5,678 bases of DNA from Bacilli bacterium (GTDB lineage Bacteria > Bacillota_I > Bacilli_A > ML615J-28 > CAG-313). Numbering within the stretch: the first letter of the stretch is position 1; each line of letters starts with the position of its first letter. The notes below the pieces were generated by a model. That model was given only the letters and a program-made list of their open reading frames with translations. It searched no databases and was not told where the DNA came from. The stretch spans positions 1 to 5,678 of the forward strand of contig CAAGKY010000155.1 in NCBI GenBank assembly GCA_900770645.1. Reading direction: 5' to 3'. Shown in pieces: positions 5,337-5,678 of this stretch. A program made the position numbers and the translations under genes.

Positions 5337-5678
5337 TTACTTATTTTCATATTCTAATATCTTCTCTTTTAATGTCTTTGCAATGTCATATCTCTTCTTA
5401 ACTTCAATTTCTTCAATAATATTACTCCAATCATAATCTTTCACAATTGTTATAACATATATATCATCATCTTCCAAATATCCCAAATCAATTTCATATC
5501 CATTTGAAAATCCAACTGTAAACATATCTTGGTCTTTAAACATATCAGAACATACATATAAACACTTTTCATATGGAAGATTTGGAAATAAATTATGATA
5601 GTTTTCTTTCTTAATAGAATTTTGAATCTTAATGAGAATAATTGCATCTATTAATATAAGTAAACACATAACAGCAAA
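5337..5678 (-). CDS. Hypothetical membrane-anchored protein, partial (5' end beyond right edge)
   Basis: The visible 113 residues end at the TAA at 5337-5339. An ATG at 5669-5667 is the first Met in view, but no ribosome binding site precedes it. The frame also stays open to the edge, adding Phe-Ala-Val to the hydrophobic run VMCLLILIDAIILI. The true start is therefore most likely outside the window and this run is one membrane segment. After it comes a soluble domain of about 95 residues: CLYVCSD, then FTVGFSNGYEIDLGYLEDDDIYVITIV, which looks like a small beta sheet, then a charged helical end (EEIEVKKRYDIAKTLKEKILEYENK). I do not recognise the family. It is upstream of, and probably in the same transcript as, the three-segment membrane protein 36 bases away. 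Both proteins combine membrane segments with a small soluble alpha/beta-looking tail. Confidence 0.7.
   Translation of the reverse strand, partial: FAVMCLLILIDAIILIKIQNSIKKENYHNLFPNLPYEKCLYVCSDMFKDQDMFTVGFSNGYEIDLGYLEDDDIYVITIVKDYDWSNIIEEIEVKKRYDIAKTLKEKILEYENK

Noticed and set aside
5450..5647. Second minus-strand open frame of 65 codons within the right-edge gene
   Set aside because: It is an alternative frame of the partial gene at 5337-5678, which has the more protein-like composition and continues to the edge.

Overview
The window is low-GC DNA (roughly a quarter to a third G+C by eye), and every credible gene lies on the minus strand, so transcription runs right to left. Gene style points to a low-GC Gram-positive of the Bacilli/Clostridia kind or a gut Mycoplasmatota-like relative: Gram-positive Shine-Dalgarno sites (AGGAGG, AGAGG), lipobox-type lipoproteins, TGn-TATAAT extended -10 promoters, Trp encoded by TGG, and only TAA/TAG stops. 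No genus can be named from the sequence.

Layout in transcription order. (1) Right edge, 5678-4644: two genes of unknown function, one cut by the window edge, both with membrane segments, probably co-transcribed. (2) 4643-4363: an intergenic stretch with a bulged inverted repeat, a strong bidirectional-looking intrinsic terminator, a striking GC-rich island of about 50 bp (4468-4520) and the promoter of the next gene. (3) 4362-3493: a 289-residue lipoprotein, closed by a clear terminator at 3461-3482. (4) 3408-2797: a short aminoglycoside-phosphotransferase-fold kinase with its own extended -10 promoter and a perfect AGGAGG. (5) 2715-1: an apparent three-gene operon behind a near-consensus promoter. 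It holds a DMT/EamA-type transporter, a PlsC-like acyltransferase with a zinc ribbon, and a second lipoprotein that runs off the left edge and whose ribosome binding site overlaps the acyltransferase stop codon.

The three-gene operon joins membrane transport, phospholipid acylation and a surface lipoprotein, a cell-envelope theme. The other genes appear to be independent single units. I see no mobile element, CRISPR array or complete RNA gene. The best candidates for something undescribed are the GC-rich island at 4468-4520, whose minus strand can fold into a small tRNA-acceptor-like hairpin ending in ACCA, and the compact kinase, which lacks about 50 residues that full-length APH(3') enzymes have before the catalytic loop.
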